A DNA stretch of 8,107 bases from Candidatus Aquidulcis sp. (GTDB lineage: Bacteria; Chloroflexota; Anaerolineae; Anaerolineales; E44-bin32), in NCBI GenBank assembly GCA_020723365.1, contig DYJB01000131.1, positions 1 to 8,107 on the forward strand, in the 5' to 3' direction. The notes under the pieces are model-generated. The model had not been told where the DNA came from. It was given only the letters and a program-made list of their open reading frames with translations, and ran no database searches. The position numbers and the translations under genes were made by a program. Below, piece after piece: positions 5,578 through 8,107 of the stretch (the stretch's first letter is position 1; every line of letters begins with the position of its first letter).

Positions 5578-7526
5578 GATGATGGTGGGGTGGGCGAGGC
5601 GCTTCCCTGGCGCCGGGCCAGAGCCTGCTCGAGGCGGGCTTTCTGCCCCGCCAGCTTGCGCACTCTGCCCGCCAGCAACGCCTTCTCCTCGGCGGTCTCG
5701 GCCCCGGTCTCCCGGGCTTCGTCTTGCGCGGTCAGCAGCTGGAATTGGATCTGCTGCAGGTCGGAGTCCAGGACGCGCTTTCGTAGCTGCAGAAATCGAG
5801 CCAGCACTTCCTCCAGCACCTTCGGCTGGCCGAGGTCCATGGATGTCACCAGGGAGAGCGCCTGTATGTCGTCGACCATCGACTGCGCGTACGCGGTCAA
5901 CGCTTCCGGAACCTGCTGGCGCCAGCTCTCGCCGGGGTCCTGATCATCCTGAGCCAGGGCACCGCGAACGGCCTGAAAGATAACCTGACGCTCTGTTCCT
6001 GTAAAGTCCTGCGGACCCAGGCGGTCGAGGTCCAGCTCGGCGAGCTGCCGGTCGACGCGGTAGGCGATCTCCGGCGAGCGCAGGAGCAGCCCGAGGCAGA
6101 AGCGTTCGATGCGCGCCTCGGACGCTTCCGGCACCTGCAGGACGGGCGCCTCGGTCGGCGTCGCCGGCTTGCGGCGACGGCCACCGGCCGGCTGCGCACC
6201 GCCGGGGCGCAGGGCGCGTTCGTCGACCTGCAGCCGACGCGCCAGCTTCTGGCGGTAGGCCTCGCGTTCGACCGGGTCGGCCACGTCCTCGATCAGCGGC
6301 AGCAGCGTCCTGGCGACCTCCGCCTTGGCCTTCGGGTCGGCGACATCGTGGTCGGCCGTCATCACGTCCAGGACGTAGTCGACGACGGACTGCGCCCTGC
6401 CCACCAGCGCTGGCCATCCTTCGGGGTCGGCGGCCACCACCTCGTCGGGATCCTTCCCCGGCGGGAGCGTGATCACGCGCAGCTCGGCGTCCAGGCGCCC
6501 TTCGTGACGCACCAGCCCGCGGGCGTCGAAGACCGGATCCGGCTGACGGTCCATGGCCTCACGCGCCAGCGTCAGGCCGCGCAGCGTGGCCTTGTCGCCG
6601 GCGGCATCGGCATCCAGCGCCAGCACGATGCGCCGCGTGTAGCGCTTCAGCAGGCGAAGCTGATCTTCCGAGAGGGCCGTACCCATGGGCGAGACCGCAT
6701 TGGCGTAGCCCGCCTGGTGCAGGGCAATGACGTCCAGGTAGCCCTCGACGATCACCGCCTGATCGGCGGCGCGGATCGCCTGGCGAGCCTTGTCCAGCCC
6801 GAAGAGCAGGCGTCCTTTGTCGAAGAGCGGCGTCTGGGGCGAGTTGAGGAACTTGGGCACGTCGTTGGGATCGACGATGCGCGCCCCGAAGCCGGCCATC
6901 CGGCCGCGCGCATCACGGATTGGAAACAGAATGCGGTGGCGGAAGCGGTCGTAGACGCCTCCGCTTTCGCGCTCGCTCACCAGACCGGCATCGAGCAGCT
7001 CCTGCTCGCTGTAGCCGCGCTCCTTCAGGTGCAGCAGGCCGGCGTCCCAGGTCGGGGGAGCGTAGCCGATCTCGAAGCTGTCGAGGGCGGAGTCATTCAC
7101 CTGCCGTTTGTGCAGGTACTCCAGGATGGGCTCGCCGGCCGCCGTCTGGCGCAGGTGGTGCCGGTAGAAGGCCGCCGCTGCCTCGAGCGCCTCGCGCAGG
7201 CGGCTGTGCGATTCGTCGGCCGCCTCCTGCGCCTGCGTACGCGCCGGCAGCTCGACGCCCGTGCGCTCCGCCAGACGGCGCAGCGCTTCGGGGAAGTCCC
7301 AGCCCTCCTTCTTCATCACGAACTTGAAGATGTCGCCGCCCTCGTTGCAGGCGCCGAAGCAGCGCCAGTTGCCGGTGTCGGGGAAGACGACGAAGGCGGG
7401 CGTGCGCGTGTTGGGGTGAAACGGGCAGAAGCCGGTGTAGTTCTTGCCGGCTTTGCGCAGCTTCACCGATTGGCCGATCAGCTCGACGATGTCGAGCCGA
7501 TCCTTGATGTCGTCCACCACGCTCAT
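5574..7526 (-). CDS. dnaG: DNA primase (DnaG)
   Basis: DnaG synthesises RNA primers for replication at the fork, working with the DnaB helicase. The 650-residue protein has the N-terminal zinc-binding domain with C34 and H37 in CPFH, then C56 and C60 in CFGAC. The catalytic core follows, with YDRFRHRILFPIRD (192-205), KFLNSPQTPLFDKG (225-238), and the TOPRIM domain with E261 in VEGYLDV and D305/D307 in LALDADAAGD. The C-terminal region (about 460-640) is helical and carries the expected helicase-interaction part, starting near IERFCLGLLLRSPEI. A coiled-coil-like, charged tail ends the protein. The ATG at 7526-7524 has AAGGG about 6 bases upstream. The TGA stop overlaps the rpoD start. Oddity: the second half of the zinc knuckle is C-x3-C rather than the common C-x2-C. 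Confidence 0.97.
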   Translation of the reverse strand: MSVVDDIKDRLDIVELIGQSVKLRKAGKNYTGFCPFHPNTRTPAFVVFPDTGNWRCFGACNEGGDIFKFVMKKEGWDFPEALRRLAERTGVELPARTQAQEAADESHSRLREALEAAAAFYRHHLRQTAAGEPILEYLHKRQVNDSALDSFEIGYAPPTWDAGLLHLKERGYSEQELLDAGLVSERESGGVYDRFRHRILFPIRDARGRMAGFGARIVDPNDVPKFLNSPQTPLFDKGRLLFGLDKARQAIRAADQAVIVEGYLDVIALHQAGYANAVSPMGTALSEDQLRLLKRYTRRIVLALDADAAGDKATLRGLTLAREAMDRQPDPVFDARGLVRHEGRLDAELRVITLPPGKDPDEVVAADPEGWPALVGRAQSVVDYVLDVMTADHDVADPKAKAEVARTLLPLIEDVADPVEREAYRQKLARRLQVDERALRPGGAQPAGGRRRKPATPTEAPVLQVPEASEARIERFCLGLLLRSPEIAYRVDRQLAELDLDRLGPQDFTGTERQVIFQAVRGALAQDDQDPGESWRQQVPEALTAYAQSMVDDIQALSLVTSMDLGQPKVLEEVLARFLQLRKRVLDSDLQQIQFQLLTAQDEARETGAETAEEKALLAGRVRKLAGQKARLEQALARRQGSASPTPPSS

Positions 7527-7540
7527 CAGGGACCCTTCAG

Positions 7541-7560
7541 GCGGCCAGCTGACCGGCCGC
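7541..7560. repeat. Inverted repeat just upstream of dnaG
   Basis: On the minus strand GCGGCCGG and CUGGCCGC can pair (8 pairs, one of them G-U) around a UCAG tetraloop. The perfect 6-base arms at the DNA level are GCGGCC (7541-7546) and GGCCGC (7555-7560). It lies 14 bases before the dnaG ATG, immediately downstream of the candidate -10 box. It has no following U-tract, so it is not a typical intrinsic terminator. It could be an operator at the start site or a 5' leader hairpin. Confidence 0.45.
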
Positions 7561-7561
7561 G

Positions 7562-7567
7562 ATTCTA
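7562..7567 (-). promoter_or_regulatory. Candidate -10 box of the dnaG-rpoD operon
   Basis: TAGAAT on the minus strand (7567-7562) matches the sigma-70 -10 consensus at 5 of 6 positions and is identical to the -10 of the nuo promoter. It is a rare AT-rich spot in this region. No convincing -35 box is found 17-18 bases upstream (CGGCAC or CCGGCA), and there is no TGn extension, so the call is tentative. The predicted start near 7555 would leave a leader of about 29 bases. Confidence 0.4.
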
Positions 7568-7590
7568 GCCGCGAACGCGCCCACGTGCCG

Positions 7591-7637
7591 GGGAGCGGCT
7601 GGGCGCGCCGGTGCCGCCCGGCTTCCCGAGCGCTCCC
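7591..7637. repeat. Nested inverted repeats between the glycosyltransferase gene and dnaG
   Basis: Outer arms GGGAGCG (7591-7597) and CGCTCCC (7631-7637) enclose a second, inner pair, GGGCG (7601-7605) and CGCCC (7615-7619). The structure lies about 50 bases past the glycosyltransferase stop. It could serve as a U-less terminator for that gene. With this GC content some pairing is expected by chance, so the assignment is weak. Confidence 0.3.
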
Positions 7638-7689
7638 TAGGCGACCGCGCGCAGGCCGGTTCGGATGGCATGCAGGGCGGCGCTGGTGC

Positions 7690-8107
7690 TCAGCCGCGGG
7701 CGAGGAGGTTCTCGACCACCCGCACGGCGTTGCCGATGCCGTCTTCGGCTCGGATCGACTCGCCCAGCCGCGCCGCCCTCGCCTGCATGGCCGTGTCGGT
7801 TGTCGCCGACTGCAGCGCCAGTGCCAGCCGGTCGGCCGTCAGCCTCGAGCGCGGGATAGGTCTCGGTCCGACACCGAGCTCGGCGATCCGGCGCCCCCAG
7901 AAGGGCTGATCGCCGAAGTACGGGATGGCGATCGACGGCACGCCGGCCCGCAGGCCGGCGGCGGTCGTCCCCACACCGCCGTGATGCACCACGGCCGCCA
8001 TGCGGGGGAACAACCAGGCATGCGGGACCGAGCCGGTCATGAACACGCTCTCGGGAAGGCGTGTGCCGGACAGCCCTCCCCATCCCGTGGACCACACGGC
8101 GCGCAAT
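7690..8107 (-). CDS. Family 1 glycosyltransferase (UGT/MGT-like), C-terminal part
   Basis: The C-terminal 138 or so residues are those of a GT-B fold glycosyltransferase that moves a sugar from a nucleotide donor to a lipid or small-molecule acceptor. The donor-binding signature is clear: WSTGWGGL near the visible start, MAAVVHHGGVGTT, GLRAGVPSIAIPYFGDQPFW, then RRIAELGVGP. The HHGG-x-GTT and DQ-x-FW pattern is typical of sterol/macrolide/antibiotic glucosyltransferase-like family 1 enzymes; the terminal D-Q pair contacts the sugar in that family. The N-terminal acceptor domain is off the right edge, so no start can be assigned. TTG at 8106 is simply an internal codon. The stop is TGA at 7692-7690. 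The acceptor is not predictable from this part. Confidence 0.9.
   Translation of the reverse strand, partial: LRAVWSTGWGGLSGTRLPESVFMTGSVPHAWLFPRMAAVVHHGGVGTTAAGLRAGVPSIAIPYFGDQPFWGRRIAELGVGPRPIPRSRLTADRLALALQSATTDTAMQARAARLGESIRAEDGIGNAVRVVENLLARG

Noticed and set aside
6348..7568. 406-codon open frame on the plus strand opposite dnaG
   Set aside because: It lies wholly antisense to an intact, clearly recognisable primase gene. The long frame is explained by GC-rich codon use, and no motif is visible in its product.
7637..8095. 152-codon minus-strand frame overlapping the glycosyltransferase
   Set aside because: The overlapping frame ending at 7690 carries all the glycosyltransferase signatures; this one is its out-of-frame copy.

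Overview
The window is GC-rich, densely packed bacterial DNA with mostly housekeeping content. The best guess at source is a Chloroflexota (Anaerolineae-like) genome. That guess rests on remembered family features: a DnaG zinc finger of the CFGAC type, and a primary sigma factor carrying an extra segment of about 30 residues in its region 3. It has not been checked by a search.

Layout, left to right. (1) Positions 1-1110, minus strand: the head of a respiratory complex I operon, nuoA-nuoB-nuoC. The genes overlap and nuoC runs off the left edge. (2) Positions 1111-1337: a divergent control region with two back-to-back sigma-70-type promoters, one for nuo and one for the rightward genes. (3) Positions 1338-3894, plus strand: a three-gene ABC importer of the sulfonate/nitrate/taurine type, made of a lipoprotein substrate-binding protein, an ATPase and a permease, all overlapping. 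The binding-protein gene has a frame break near 1839. (4) Positions 3932-3958: a strong GC-rich hairpin between convergent genes, probably a shared terminator. (5) Positions 3963-7526, minus strand: dnaG (primase) followed by rpoD (primary sigma factor), coupled through an ATGA overlap. This is the core of the classic macromolecular synthesis operon. The rpoD frame is broken near 4574 by what looks like a 5-base deletion in region 2.4. (6) Positions 7527-7689: an intergenic stretch with a -10-like box and inverted repeats upstream of dnaG. (7) Positions 7690-8107, minus strand: the C-terminal part of a family 1 (UGT/MGT-like) glycosyltransferase, running off the right edge.

The parts represent respiration (nuo), uptake of an unidentified small organic or anionic solute (ABC importer), and replication priming plus transcription initiation (dnaG-rpoD). 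I see no mobile element, CRISPR array, RNA gene or convincing new system. The most notable observations are the two frame breaks. The one in rpoD would destroy an essential gene, so assembly or consensus error is the leading explanation. Others are the back-to-back promoter architecture, the clade-type variations in DnaG, RpoD and NuoB, and the palindrome at the presumed dnaG start site.
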